Made by a program: the position numbers and the translations under genes. Positions 1 through 12,359 of a DNA stretch of 64,000 bases are shown here, piece after piece. The notes under the pieces are model-generated. The model searched no databases. It was not told the DNA's origin and saw nothing but the letters and a program-made list of their open reading frames with translations. The DNA comes from Epichloe hybrida (lineage: Eukaryota; Ascomycota; Sordariomycetes; Hypocreales; Clavicipitaceae): positions 496,001-560,000 of the forward strand of contig JAFEKR010000013.1 in the NCBI GenBank assembly GCA_019022495.1, in the 5' to 3' direction. Positions within the stretch are counted from its first letter, which is position 1; every line of letters begins with the position of its first letter.

Positions 1-1657
1 AGGTAATCTAGCTTAGATTTATCTGGATTAGTAGTAATAATATTCCTAAGCGTTATACCGTTCTATTCTTAGCGATAGAACTATTAGTTACTTTCTATTT
101 TAAATCATTAATAAACATTATTAACTATTTGTTTATATATGAAGCCTTTATTTGCTAGATAATCAAGGTAATACTACTTAGCATCACCTGAAAGCATAAT
201 AGGAAGGGCCTTATGCATGTATTCCTACGGGAGATTTAGTTTATTGTATTTATTCTAGAATAAGTTAACTTTTAGCGTAAGGAAGTCGTATATCTTCCTA
301 CTATAATAGTCATTATCCTTATAGCTCTTTGTGAGTTCTAAGATCTTTCTTATGATTTAATATTTAGATAGGATTGTCACTGTTTGCACAGCTAGGGTTA
401 TCTATTACATTAGTTATTCCGGGATAATCAGCGGAATTATCGGATTTGTCAGGGGTTTAGGTGTGTTTCTTCCTAGAGGTGGTTATATAGCTAGAGGGTT
501 ATTTAAAGCGGGATTATAAGGATTATTAATTAGGGGATTGTATATAGGAGAATTATATACTGAAGGGTAATGGATAAGGGTAGTGTAAATTAAAGGGCTT
601 GTGATTAGAGGGCTTTTGAGAGTAGGATTATTTGAAGAGAGGAATTTACCTATAGTGATTTGCTTCGTGATTTTGTTTTTAGGCCACTATAACATTATTT
701 CTTCTTTAAGGACTTAAATTAACAATTCAATGATCTTACTGCTTTGATTTTGAATAATATAGACGCTATTCTCGCATAGGCAGTCTTATAATTCGTGTAC
801 TAAAGGTTATAAAGCTTAATTAAGTGTTTCTTTTGTCTAGCTATTAAGGTTATTACAGAAGATTTCCTAAAGGGTAAGATCTTTATATTAACCGCTCTTA
901 TAGACATTAATCATCTAAGCAAGATAGTTATTAAGCTCCTATTCCTTAGTAGTCTAAGGATCTAATTCTCTTAAGCTCTCCTAGTTAGTAGTAATAACTA
1001 AGGTATGTTTTTAAAGTCATAGAGGTAAGCTTGCTTTATTAAGTCTTAACTAGGCAGGCTGCTTTCCTTTAGTAGTCTATAATAAAGCTTGTTTATTACT
1101 TAGGGGTGCTATTATTAATAGTCTTTAGCTAGCAAGGCTAAGGGATTTTTAACTAGTAGGGTTAAGGGGTTTTTAATCTCTAGTTTAAGAAGTTATATAT
1201 AGCTATAAACTCTTGGTTAGTTAATTGGTTTTCTTGTAATAGACAATAGGATTAATTCTTCTATTAATAGTTAGAGACTTGCTAATAGAAAAAGTTAAAT
1301 CCCTAGGAAGCCTAATATCTAGTATCCGGAGTCTATCTTCCTTTAGCACGCTTCCTTAGGTAGCTAAAGAAAGGCCTTTTCTTAAGTAATTCCTAGCTTA
1401 TCTATGGTTTTTCAACTACTAATTAGTGTTAGTTACACTAAGGGATTAGTATGCACTAGTATAACGTAGGGTTAGTTTTAATAATATAATAAGGTCTAAG
1501 GATTAAAGCTATTTATAGCGTTATGTAGCTATAAGAAAAGGGGGACGCGAGTTACGTGTGTGCCTCGCATACGGGTGCGGCTAATCATAGTGCGGCGCTG
1601 CCGCACGTGCTCCACTTTCCTAGTGGTCAACCCGATGTTGACCCGGTTGTCGCAACA
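1..1657 (-). mobile_element. Ty1/Copia element A', 5' part (LTR plus leader/gag region), cut by the window edge
   Basis: The right end is a 231 bp LTR (1427-1657); the internal part runs leftwards to base 1, so the element lies on the minus strand and its pol half is outside the window. The internal sequence aligns by eye with the leader/gag part of Copia-A1 (about 8690-10473). Shared blocks include the stretch just inside the LTR (1400-1426) and the stretch around 60-120. It is clearly more diverged than A1, A2 and A3 are from each other. No frame is open; stops are TAA/TAG as expected after RIP. I call it a related subfamily rather than a fourth copy of A. Confidence 0.7.
1427..1657 (-). 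repeat. LTR of Copia-A' (231 bp)
   Basis: On the minus strand it starts TGTTGCGACAACC and ends GTGTAACTAACA, so it has TG...CA ends. The final ~14 bp match the Copia-A LTR end, but the rest is unrelated to the 260 bp A LTR. The outer 110 bases (1545-1657) are GC-rich and nearly free of RIP changes. They contain two perfect hairpins: GTGCGGC-GCT-GCCGCAC at 1590-1606, and GGTCAAC/GTTGACC at about 1626-1644. Confidence 0.75.
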
Positions 1658-1960
1658 CTTATATATATACTAATTATCCTTATCTTTAGTAAGGGAGGCT
1701 TTCTTTATTAGTAAGCACCTTTAGGACCTCTAGGACTAGGCTATTATATTAGACTTTATATATAGTATATAACTAAAAGCTATTTAGGAGAGTATTAGGA
1801 AGTTTTCTTTAAAAGTAATAATAAGAGAATAAGTTATAAATTATTCTATAAGTACTTATAGTATACTATAGTTTTAAAGGTAAATATAAGTCCTAGCCTA
1901 GGAACCCCTTATAATAACTCTTATTTAATAAAGTTATAACTTACTAGTTATAAGTTACCT
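1658..1960. other. Unassigned AT-rich spacer between Copia-A' and Copia-A1
   Basis: About 300 bases of RIP-type sequence with no open frame and no match by eye to other elements in the window. It presumably is the remnant into which A' or A1 inserted. The A1 LTR starts abruptly at 1961, lacking its outer 74 bases, so a deletion endpoint lies at this edge. Confidence 0.4.
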
Positions 1961-2146
1961 TAGCTAGGAAAGAGAGAGAAGAGAGGGAAAGTCTAGATGC
2001 TAGAAAAGTGGGTGAAATCCGTATGTGGGGCAAAAGAGGGGGTGGCGAATTGATGCAGCTAATTATATTGCGTGCATCGCGCTAGACTAATAATTAGTCT
2101 AGTCTTTAGCTATGATTAAACTAATAAAGATCTAAAGGAATTAACA
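1961..2146 (-). repeat. Truncated 3' LTR of Copia-A1 (186 of 260 bp)
   Basis: It matches the inner 186 bases of the 260 bp Copia-A LTR, ending at the ...GAAGGAATTAACA edge. The 74 outer bases are missing, so no target duplication can be tested. The polypurine tract lies just inside it (about 2150-2170, read on the minus strand). Confidence 0.85.
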
Positions 2147-5100
2147 CTAGTAGTCTCTCTTTTTTCTTTGTGGCTAAAGAGCTTAAAAACGCAATAAAAA
2201 TCAGATTAAAGAAAAGTATACACTAGTAGATCCCTTAATAGGAATCCGCTGCTTTAATTAGCTATTATAGTATTAGTTAATTAAATTAATCTGTTAGTCC
2301 TTACCTAAGCTCCTATCCCTTAATATTATAGGTCTCTTTACCTATCCTTTAATATAAATTATTAATTCGTTTGAATTAATTAAAGAGAAAAGTAATAAAT
2401 TTAGTGATGCTTTTATTATTATATTCGCTAGATTATTGTTACTATTAATCTATCTGACTTTGTAAATCTCATGCCTTTTGTATAATTAACAAAGAGCTAT
2501 AATATTAATTATTAGTCTCTTCTCCTTTGTGGTTCCTAGCTTTATAAGATATTTATATAATAAAAAAGAATTAGTATAGAGAATTATAGGAATTCAAGGC
2601 ATCTTTAATCAATCCATGATCTAATGTAGAGTTATGGAAATCACGTAGGTAATATCTACGCCTTAAACCATGCTATATGACTTAGAGGTAAGCGCGCTAT
2701 GAGTGACTCTCTTGCTCTTTGTTAAGCTATATGTAATAATATTACCTTTTATAATAAAGGTATTATTATCTTGCATTATCTCGTTGCTAATTATAATTAC
2801 GTATCTAATCTATGAGCTTAGATTCTTATTATTAGTAAGCAATCTATTTATAAATATAAAGAGCTTTACCTCCTTAAGAACTAAAGGAATATATTATAGT
2901 CTATGTTATTAATTCTTAATCTGCTACTTAAGGCGTTTATTAAGGTATATAATATCTTCCCTAGAGGGTTCTTAGTATTAAGCTATAATTAATAAGTTAT
3001 AGGAAGCTTCTAGTTAACATATAGTTATAATGTAGCTTCCTTAGGCTTATTATTCTATATAGTCTTACTTTGCTATTAGGGATTAAGGATTAACTTCCTT
3101 AATCTTCTAACTCTAGCCTTTCTAAGTTAATATTAGCAAGTTATTAGTATTCTAGGTTAAGATGTAACCATTAAAGATAAGGGGATTCTTAGTGGTTAAT
3201 TATTGCTTTTCTTTAGCTATGAAATTAGCCTTCTAGAGCTCTTTCTTTTCTTTTTAGAAGAAGTTATTATTGCTTAGTCCTAATATATTATTGGTTTATA
3301 TTCTAATAATGCTAAAGAGATTCTTATTATTTAGGGCTATAATTAATAAGTAGGGATTATAAGTTAAGGTTATTATATTAAGGTTATCCCTATAGTAATA
3401 GAAGTATATTACTTACTAGTAAGTTCTAGCCTTTATAATCCTGTAAAGAGGTCTGATTAATTTAATTACAGTCCCTTCTAGAAAGAGATATGTAATTTGC
3501 TTTAGTCATCTCACGATAATTAGCCTTGTTAGCACTATATGTGATTAAGTGTAGGCTTATATGATATCGCGAATCTAAAGGTAAATACCTCTTTTTCTTA
3601 ATAATAAAGCAATAGCTATGATAAGTTGTTAGCTTGCTTATTAAATTATTAGTGATTGTGTTAGGATAAATTCCTTTCCTTTGTTATTATAGCCTTATAT
3701 AATAAGGCAGGATTTCTTATATAGCAAGTCCGTCCCTTTGCCTTTAATCTCTCTAACTATATAAGAATTAAAGATTCTATAGCCTTTGTGCTTTACTAGG
3801 TTATACTTAACGAATTTAAACATATTATAAGCTTATAAAGTATTAATCTTAGCTTAATTAGATTACTTAAAGGGTTTTCCTAGGGTTATAATCTTCCTTT
3901 CTTAGTAAAGTTAAAGAGTAAGGTTCTAATTAGCCTCTTCCTTTACTATAAGAAATACTATATTTAGTATCCCTCTAGCTATAGCTTCTTAAATAAAGGC
4001 CTCCTCCTAATCTTTATTTATAAGTATATAAAGCTAAATTAGGCTAATATTTTTCTTAGGGCTATAAGGTTTTCTTTTCCTTACTTTTATTCCTTTAGGG
4101 TAAGGTAGTAAATCTTTAACTTAATAGCTTCCCTTTAGGGCCTTCTAGGCTTTATAAGCCTTTTCTTTAGACTTTTCCACGCTTATAAATTAGACTATAA
4201 GGGCCTTTCTTAGTCTCCCTTATCTTCTTTTAGCTAGTGCCTATAGCTCTTTACTTTCTTCTATTAAGGAATCTCTTTTAGTAGTAATAGTTAGTTATAT
4301 AATTACTTCTTCCTTTATATTATTAAGCTTTATCTTTTACTACTCTAGTCCCTTTATAATATATAAGTCTTTATAGTAAGGCTTTACTACTATAAAGCAA
4401 AACTTTACTAGGCTATAGGGTATATTAACTATATAAGTCTCTCTATTAGTAGTAAGTAGCTTATAAAGGCTATACTAGCTACCCTTCTCTCTCTATATAT
4501 ATATATTAGCCTATAGGGGTAGCTAATATATAAGCGCTATATTAGGGCTATTCTAGGCTTTAAGGGCATTATAAACTTACTATAAAGCTAGATAGTAGTG
4601 GACTTTATTAGTAGCTTTATAAATTACTTTAGTATATTAAATAATAGAGATACTTAGTAGTAACTTATCTATTATTTATAAGTAGCCTTTAAAGACTAGT
4701 AGGGTTAGGATAATACTATTTAGGCCTATAGAGTTATTAATTACTTTAATAGCTATTTAAAGGCATTACTCTAGTGTAAGTTCTATCCTAATTAAGTCTA
4801 TAATAATATTATAAGCTTAGCGTAAAGGTCTGTAATATCTCTTAACCTTTCTAATACTATTATAAGCTTTAATTAGTATCTTATTAGTCTTAATTAATAT
4901 TAGTTAAGCATAGTGCTTCAACTTAGCGGAAGTAAAGTTATTACTAGTGTTATATATAATCTATTCTAGAGGTCTAAGATAAGTATTAATCTAATATTTA
5001 CGGATAGCATCCTAGATATCTTGAGCCTTTTGCTTCCTTAGATTAAGGAATTAGGCTACCTAGAAAATATTGCCAAATCAATAATATAAAGTACTAGTTA

Positions 5101-6390
5101 GCTATTAATCTACATGATATTCATAATAATCTTATAGTTAAATTTGTAGTTATCTTTAATTATAAACTTAAATTAACTAGGGGCCTTTCTATATATTTAG
5201 TAATAGTAGTAGACTTTAGTTAATTCCTTAATTACCTAGTGTTTAACTTTATAACTAGCTTAGTAAAGGATCTTTATAAGTTATTAAATAGAAAGGTAAC
5301 TAAGTTAATAATATAATTAATAGATATCTCCTTCTAAAAGGTAGAAGGTAACTATTTCTCTTACTTCTAGTAACCACTAAGGATAGCCCTATTATTATAT
5401 AATAGGTATAGTCTTATTACCTTAGATAAGTATATTAGTAAGGTTATTAATCTTAACTTATATTTTATTTATATTAGTAATTAAGAAAAGAAAGGGGGTA
5501 GCTATATTAAGGATATAGAATTTAAGCTCTCTAAGTTCTATAGGTATATAAAGGATTTCTCTTATAACTACTAATCTAGCGCTAAATATAATAATTTAGG
5601 GTTTATAGGGGTTTACCTTTAATAAAGGTATTAATCTTAATAGAGCCTTTACTTATGCCTCTCCTATAGTTAACTTTCTTATAGCGCTAGTATTAGGTAT
5701 AATCCCTCTAAAGACCTCTTTAGAATAGTATTCTTTAGAGATATAGTAAATTAAGCCTTTATTACACTCTTATAGCTTATAAAGCTCTTACCTAAGGAAT
5801 ATATATTAGAAAGCTTAATTATTTAGGGTTATAAGGATATTAATATTAGTAGCGTTATAGTTAGTCTATAATCTAGAGTAAAAGAATTATATAATACTTA
5901 GGTATGCTATTAATAGTAGCTTCTTTATATTATTATTATTATCTTTAGCTTCTATATAGGCTAAAAGATATAATTCCTAATTCTAACCTAAGCCTTTATT
6001 AGGCTTATTATTATCCTACCCTTTATAGGAGGCAAGGAATACCTAGAATCTCTTCTCTAAAGGGGGTGTATAATATGTTTTACTAGCCTACTAGCAGTCC
6101 TTTTCCTTTTAATATTCTTTAGTAAAGTAATTAAAGAACTAGCAGCCACTCTTACTATATATAAAGCAGCGCTTAGTGCTTTACCTAGGGCTTTATCTAT
6201 AATAACCAGAGCTTTGCACTACACTACACTACATTGTGTAGTATTTGTAGTGTAGTGTAGTATACTATACTACACTACATACTACACTACACTACACACT
6301 ACACTACAAGGGAATTTTTTTACTACACTACACTACATGTAGTATTTTGTAGTATTTGTAGTATTTGTAATTTTTAGTAATATAATTACT

Positions 6391-6544
6391 TATAATAGCT
6401 TATAATAGCTTATAATAGCTTATAATAGCTTATAATAGCTTATAATAGCTTATAATAGCTTATAATAGCTTATAATGGCTTATAATAGCTTATAATAGCT
6501 TATAATAGCTTATAATAGCTTATAATAGCTTATAATAGCTTATA
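6391..6544. repeat. Decamer array (TATAATAGCT)n, 15 copies
   Basis: Fifteen head-to-tail copies of TATAATAGCT, all perfect except one TATAATGGCT at 6471-6480. A partial inverted copy follows (TATAAGCTACTATAAGC). It lies inside the hAT-like element, directly after the left subterminal repeats. Confidence 0.97.
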
Positions 6545-6765
6545 GTTTATAAGCTACTATAAGCTATAATAAATTATATTAACTTATAATATTATTAGTG
6601 TTAAAGTTTAATTAAAATTAAATAGTAAATAAGTAACTAAAATATAAATATAAATAAGTATAAGGAAATTACTATAGAAGAAGCTATACTTTTTAATTAC
6701 TTAGTATTTTAAGCTTTTTAAATATATTAATAAAATAAAATACTTTTCTTTCTTATATTTTTTAA

Positions 6766-7091
6766 AATAATAATAATAGTAATAATAGTAATAATAGTAA
6801 TAATAGTAATAATAGTAATAATAGTAATAATAGTAATAATAGTAGTAGTAGTAGTAATAGTAGTAATAGTAATAATAGTAATAATAGTAATAATAGTAAT
6901 AATAGTAATAATAGTAATAATAGTAATAATAGTAATAATAGTAATAATAGTAATAATAGTAATAATAGTAATAATAGTAATAATAGTAATAATAGTAATA
7001 ATAGTAATAATAGTAATAATAGTAATAATAGTAATAATAGTAATAATAGTAATAATAGTAGTAGTAGTAGTAATAGTAGTAATAGTAATAA
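6766..7091. repeat. Nonamer microsatellite array (AATAATAGT)n, ~320 bp
   Basis: A nearly perfect 9 bp array. It is broken twice by the same AGT-rich variant block (about 6838-6865 and 7054-7085). This shows that a ~216 bp stretch of the array was itself duplicated, or exchanged by unequal crossing-over. Confidence 0.95.
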
Positions 7092-7159
7092 TAAATTTAA
7101 TATCTCTTTTAAGAAATAATTCTATAACTAATTAAAAAAAAGTATAAACTCTAAGTAAA

Positions 7160-7495
7160 AGGCAACTATAAGGACCCACTTTAGACTTACTTTTATTAAT
7201 TCCTTCTTTTTCTAAGACTAGATTATAGAAAAAAGCATAAAAGTTATTAGGAGGTAAAGGGATAATTATAAGGACCCACTTTAGACCCACTTTTATTAAT
7301 ACCTCCTTTTTCTAAGACTAGATTATAGAAAAAAGCATAAAAGTTATTAGGAAGTAAAGGTATAATTATAAGGACTTACTTTAGACCCACTTTTATTAAT
7401 ATATCTTTTTCTTTAGATAAATTTATAGAAAAAGCATAGAAACTATTAGTAAATAAAAGGTATAGTTAATAAGGTTTACTTTTAAACCTACTTTT
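7160..7495. repeat. 100 bp direct repeats, three and a bit copies
   Basis: The phrase AAGGACCCACTTTAGAC recurs at 7170, 7270 and 7370 (third copy AAGGACTTACTTTAGAC), and a decayed fourth copy starts near 7471. Each unit carries GACCCACTTTTATTAAT and an AAAAAGCATAAAAG block. The ACCCACTTT core is also found, as an inverted pair, in the 411 bp MITE at 54614-55024, linking the two elements. Confidence 0.93.
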
Positions 7496-10473
7496 TAGTA
7501 TAATATATAGCTAAGTAAGTAAGCTAAAAATAGTATATATTCTTAAGCTTACTTTTAAAGCTTTTTTTTCTAATTTTAGTAATAAAGGAAAATATATTAT
7601 ATTTCTTTTTAATATTATAAGAATAATATTCTAGCTACTTTTTTAAAGCTTTTTTAAGGGTTTTTACATTTCTTTTAACTTAAAAAACCTAAAAACTTAA
7701 TATAATTATTTATAATTATAATAAAAGAAAATATATAGCTAAAAACCCTTCTATAATATAAAGTAAAAAAATTTATTTATTATAAATAGCTTATCTTTAT
7801 AAATATATTATTATTAGATTTATTATCCTATTTATATATAATAGTAAATAATTTCTTTAGGGTAAATCTTAGATTTAAAGTAAAAAAAGTATATTAAAAT
7901 GAATATTAAATCTAATTAAAAATCTAGAAAGATAAAATAACCTTTAGAATTTAGGAAATAAATAGAGTTATATAGTAATACTAAAAATACTATACTTAGC
8001 TACCCTATTCCTATTATAAGCTTAATAGTTTAAATAAGTATAAACTTTAAAGATTTATAACTAAATAACTAAATTCTAATAAAAAAGAAAGCTAATATTA
8101 AGTTAATAAAGAAAAATCTGAAGAATATTATAAGATATTAACGTGCCCCACTTTTATTTTTAGCCTTATACTACATGTAGTATTTGTAGTGTAGTGTAGT
8201 ATTTACTACACTACACTACATACTACACTACACTACAATTCACTACACTACATACTACAAGGAAAGTCAAAATACTACATTTACTACACTACATGTAAAG
8301 CTCTGATAATAACTTCCTCCGCTATAGGGGGATAATTACTATCCATACTAATGATTAGTAAATATAGCCTCTAGAGGGTCTCCTTATTAGTACTAAAGGT
8401 ATTAGGAGGGCCTTTTATTTAATTCTATAATAGTAATTACCTTATAAAGGTCTCTAGTAAGACTTTTAAAGCCTAGGGAGTATATATATTTCACTATCTA
8501 ACATTTAGGCACACTAGCTATAGTATTTAAGGCTTGCTTATAAAGCTTAGTATTTACTATTTTAGTAGGGTATAGTCCTTTGTGAATCTTCTTAAGGGTT
8601 AATAATATAATCTTAAGGTAATTAAGCTTACTTTTATTAGGGTTTTTCTTAATTATATTCTTTAATATTATACTACTTTATTAGTAGTAATAGAATTACT
8701 AGTTACTTTCTATCTTAAAGTGTTAATAGATGCAGGTAATTATCTCTTTATAGGAATAGTTATTCCTAAAGAGGTAATTAAGGAAGTATTATTTAGTATT
8801 ACCTATTAATATAATAAGGAAAGCCTTCTAATAATGTATTTAAGGAAGGTTAATTCTATTATACTTATTTTTAAAGAGTGTAATCTTTGGCGTTAAGAAG
8901 TTATATAGCTTCCTACTATAGTAGTTACTATCCTTATATATCTTTATAAGCTCTAAGATCTTCTTTATAATCTAATCTTTAAAGGCAAATTACTATAAAG
9001 GTATATTTTATTATAAATAATAGTCCCCTAGTTGTTATTAATAATAATTATTAGGATAAAGCTATTGATTTAATAGTAATCATTATAGGGGCTCTTATAA
9101 AGGTTTATATAGTCTTTAGGGTTAGGGAAGGTGGATTTCTAGGGTAGGTTATTAGGGCTATTAATATTAAGGCTCTAGGGGTTTAGAAGATTATAGTCTC
9201 TCTTATAATCTCTTCTATAACTAAAGAGGTATTAAAGTTTAATAAAGCACTTCTTTAAGGGATACTAGGATTAAATATCCTAGGCCTTACTTAATAAGAA
9301 TACTATAATCTTATAGAGAATTACATAATTCTCTAATAACTTCCTTTATAGCCCTTTTAAAGGTGTCTTTAGACTAGCCTTTAAAGTCTTCTTAGAATAA
9401 TTCCTATATATTATTATCTCTCTAACCTTAATACTTACTAAGGTTAATAAATCTTATAATCTAGTCATTAAGCTTAAGCTATATAGTAGTCTCTAGATCT
9501 AGCTTAATAGATTCTTTCTAATTACTAAAGAAGTTATAAGTAAGCTATTAAAGGTATAAGGGTAACTTATGCTCTTAGGGTCTTTTAGGGGTAATAGTTA
9601 AAGCCTTGCTATTACTAGTAGCCTTTGCTCTTATAGAAAGTCTAGATTCCTTTACTATCTTTAACTATAAAAGGAATGTTACTAATCTATTATTTTTACT
9701 ACTAATTAAGCTCTTATATTTGCCTATTGCTATTATAAGGTTTTTCTTTTGTATTTTAGGAGTGTTATTACTTTAATAAAATTAGAAGATTATGAAAATA
9801 GGAAAAATAGAAGAAAAAGCAGTAGGAGTAGTAAAAGTAGTAATAAGAATAAATTAATAAAGATAAAGAAAGTAATAGAAGTTTTAAAAGTAACTAGAAA
9901 ATAATAAAAAAAGTAATAAGGGAATAATAGGAATTACTACTTCCTGTTTTTTATAAAAAGGAGGGAAGGAGATAATCTCTCTCTCTTGCTAATAAGTATA
10001 GGGTAAATAGCACTAAGAGTAAAGGGGGTAAAAAATAAGTAGTAAATACTTATAGGGAGAGATTAAAGGTTTATTAGAAGGTAATGTGTTAAAGGGAATT
10101 TATAAGTAAGTTAGCTAGCTTAGCTAAGGTTATTTAATGTTAGGTTTAAAATAAATGCCTTATAGTAATAGATTCGGTTAGTTAGTTAGTTTTCTTATAA
10201 TAGATAATAAAATTAATAATTAATAATAATATCCTAGATAGATATAATAAAGTTATATCCCTTAGCCTAAGGGTTAATAGATTAATTCCTTAGAAGCCTA
10301 ATAAGCTTATAACTAGGATTCTAGTCTCTTCCTTTAGCACACTTATATAGTTATGCCTCTTTACTATAATAACTATTATAGTATAATAAGGGGTAGTAGT
10401 AGTAGTGTTTATAGAAATATCTGTTCTTGTAATACTTAGCTTATCTATAGTTATAAAGTTAATTACTAATTAG

Positions 10474-10733
10474 TGTTAGTTACACTAAGGTCCTGCGTAG
10501 GTATAAGGGTAATCCTATATAATTAAAGTTAATAATAGTTAATTAGCTAGCTAGGAAAGAGAGAGAAGAGAGGGAAAGTCTAGATACTAGAAAAGTAAGC
10601 GAAATCTGTATATAGGGTAAAAGAGGGGGTGGCGAATTAATGTAGCTAATTATATCGCGTGCATCGCGCTAGACTAACAATTGGTCCGGTCTTTGGCCAC
10701 GATTAAACCGATGAAGATCCGAAGGAATTAACA
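10474..10733 (-). repeat. 5' LTR of Copia-A1 (260 bp)
   Basis: The ends are TGTTAG...TTAACA as read on the plus strand, the same length and sequence class as both A2 LTRs. The outer (right) third, about 10640-10733, is almost free of RIP. The inner left half is fully converted. The inward flank (10461-10473) reads CTAATTAGTAATT on the minus strand, the putative primer-binding site. Confidence 0.92.
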
Positions 10734-12354
10734 GATATAGTAAGATTTATTTATAATTACTACTATATTAGTAATTATAAAAGCTATTAGTAATACTAGG
10801 GCTTACTAAAGCCTTTACTAATCCTTAATTAGTTTTAGTTATAAATCTTTATTAACTTTATAATAAACTTACTAGCTTTATTACCTAAGTAACCTTAATA
10901 TCTTATAGTTATTATAAATAAGCTATTAAAGTTTATATAGCTTAAGGCTATAATCTTTATAAAAGCTAAGGATTATATAAAATACTTTAAAATAGTTTAG
11001 TAAAGATTTAAAGAATTCCCTTAGTTTATTATTATAAACTAAGGCTTAGACTAGTTAAAATAATTTTAAATAATATTATATTCCTTAGTAAGAATAAATT
11101 AATTACTCTTTATATTATACTATTCTTAGACTAATAGTAATATAAAATAAGTAAACTAGGAGATATAAGTAATTTTATATATTATTATTTCTTTATTATA
11201 GTATAACTAGCTAAAATATCTTATTACTTATTAACTTATAATTAATAATAAAACCTTATTAGCTACTAAAGTAAGCCTAAATAAATTACTTTATAAATAT
11301 AATTTTAAACTAATTTAAACCTAACTAAATATACTTATATTTATAACTATACTAAAGGGAAAGGTTATTTATTTTCTTAGTTACCTTTAAGAAAGTACTT
11401 ATTTAGCTTAGGCTATAATAGCTTATATATAATAATAGTAATAAGATATAATATTAGTATTAAGATACCTAGTAAAATATTTTTAGGTTAGGGATAAGGT
11501 ATAGCTATTACTTAGGAATATAAAAATAAACTATCTCTTAAGGAAACTTAGCTAGGTAGCTATAAAGTATATAGTTATAAAAGTATTATTTTCTCTTATA
11601 GTTTAACTTAATATACTAAGAGGTATTTATTTAGTTTTTTATATAAACCTTATTAAATATATAATAGAAAACTTACTCTTAAGCTAATAGCTATAAAACT
11701 TATACCTAGGCCTTAAATAAGTCTTACTAAAAGGTAATAATAAGCTTATAAAGAAATATTAGGTTAAGTAAATTCTAGTAGCTTAGAATATACTAAGGTA
11801 AGGAAAATAATAAAATATCTTAGTTAAGTAAGTAAAATACTTCTAACTAATATAAAAGCTACTAGAAAGTATGAAGAAAATATAAGTACTTAATAAATTT
11901 AAGGTAAAATAAGGTAATATATAAACTAATAATAAACTAAATTAATTTTAGAAAACTTATATAGCTATAAAGACTTTTATAAGTACCTTAAATACTTACT
12001 TACTATATTCTATTACTATTACTTAATAAAAATACTTATTTAGTAAGTTATTACTTAAATTACTAGGAGAAAATAAATAGGAAAGTATTACTTTTAGCTA
12101 AAGTTATATTACTATTACTATAGCTATAGTATTTTCTTTACTAAGTAATAAGTATAGTATAATAAGTTATTTATTTGTTTATATTAAGTATAACTTAAAA
12201 CCTAGATAATATAAGTAAGATTAGTATAAGAAGTATAAGTAAGAGAGAGTATAATAAAAGACTTAGTAAGAGAATAGTATATAGAAAAAGGATAGCTAGG
12301 AGAAGAAAGAGTATTATTTTTAGCTAGAGAATAGCTAGCTTTTAATACCCTAGG
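10734..12354 (+). other. Unclassified RIP-mutated segment, probably an old transposon gene
   Basis: There is no ORF of length. Read in one plus-strand frame with TAA/TAG taken as former Gln or Trp codons, much of about 10950-12350 is continuous and protein-like, rich in Lys, Tyr and Leu. A Tyr-dense stretch at 12100-12190 could be a Cys-rich region after TGT-to-TAT conversion. I cannot assign a family. Copia-A2 inserted at its right end (AATAT), so 19105-19305 should be its continuation. Confidence 0.4.
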
Positions 12355-12359
12355 AATAT

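Larger units (their letters stand above)
6207..8305. mobile_element. Non-autonomous hAT-like DNA transposon (2099 bp) with internal tandem arrays
   Basis: Both ends carry the inverted terminal sequence CAGAGCTTTRCA. The element is flanked by a perfect 8 bp target duplication ATAATAAC (6199-6206 and 8306-8313), and the empty site is preserved in Copia-A2 (about 14780). An 8 bp duplication and CAGAG-type termini are characteristic of the hAT superfamily. The subterminal regions (6215-6365 and 8165-8300) are dense in the motif TGTAGTGTAGT and its complement. I see no transposase-like frame inside. The interior is made of a decamer array, a 9-mer array and 100 bp repeats, listed separately. It needs a hAT transposase in trans. 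Confidence 0.85.
2286..9005 (-). pseudogene. Copia-A1 gag-pol remnant (interrupted by the hAT-like element)
   Basis: By alignment with A2, gag lies at about 8314-9005, and at 6000-6206 beyond the insertion. The integrase core lies at about 4490-5350, reverse transcriptase at about 3090-3990 and RNase H at about 2570-2910. All reside in one ancestral frame broken by TAA/TAG codons at RIP-sensitive positions. The catalytic DD of reverse transcriptase (near 3290) reads NN. A short plus-strand ORF at 2703-2912 is only the antisense shadow of the RNase H domain. The remaining 1.47 kb between gag and the 5' LTR (9006-10473) is a long leader without recognisable coding content. Confidence 0.85.
1961..10733 (-). 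mobile_element. Ty1/Copia retrotransposon Copia-A1, minus strand, with a hAT-like insertion
   Basis: The order from right to left is: 5' LTR (10474-10733), leader, gag, protease, integrase, reverse transcriptase, RNase H, then a truncated 3' LTR (1961-2146). After removing the hAT-like insertion (6207-8305) and one copy of its 8 bp target duplication, the internal region is 6220 bp. That is exactly the internal length of Copia-A2, so the copies differ almost only by substitutions. A1 positions at or below 6206 map to A2 as 20986 minus position. The element is heavily RIP-mutated and cannot be active. Confidence 0.9.

Noticed and set aside
2703..2912. 69-codon plus-strand ORF
   Set aside because: It is antisense to the RNase H region of Copia-A1; AT-rich RIP sequence produces such hydrophobic shadow frames.
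6215..6365. TGTAGTGTAGT motifs considered as telomere-like repeats
   Set aside because: They do not match TTAGGG-type telomeres and occur symmetrically at both ends of the hAT-like elements.
6391..7495. Repeat arrays considered as CRISPR
   Set aside because: The units are contiguous, with no unique spacers, and sit inside a eukaryotic DNA transposon.
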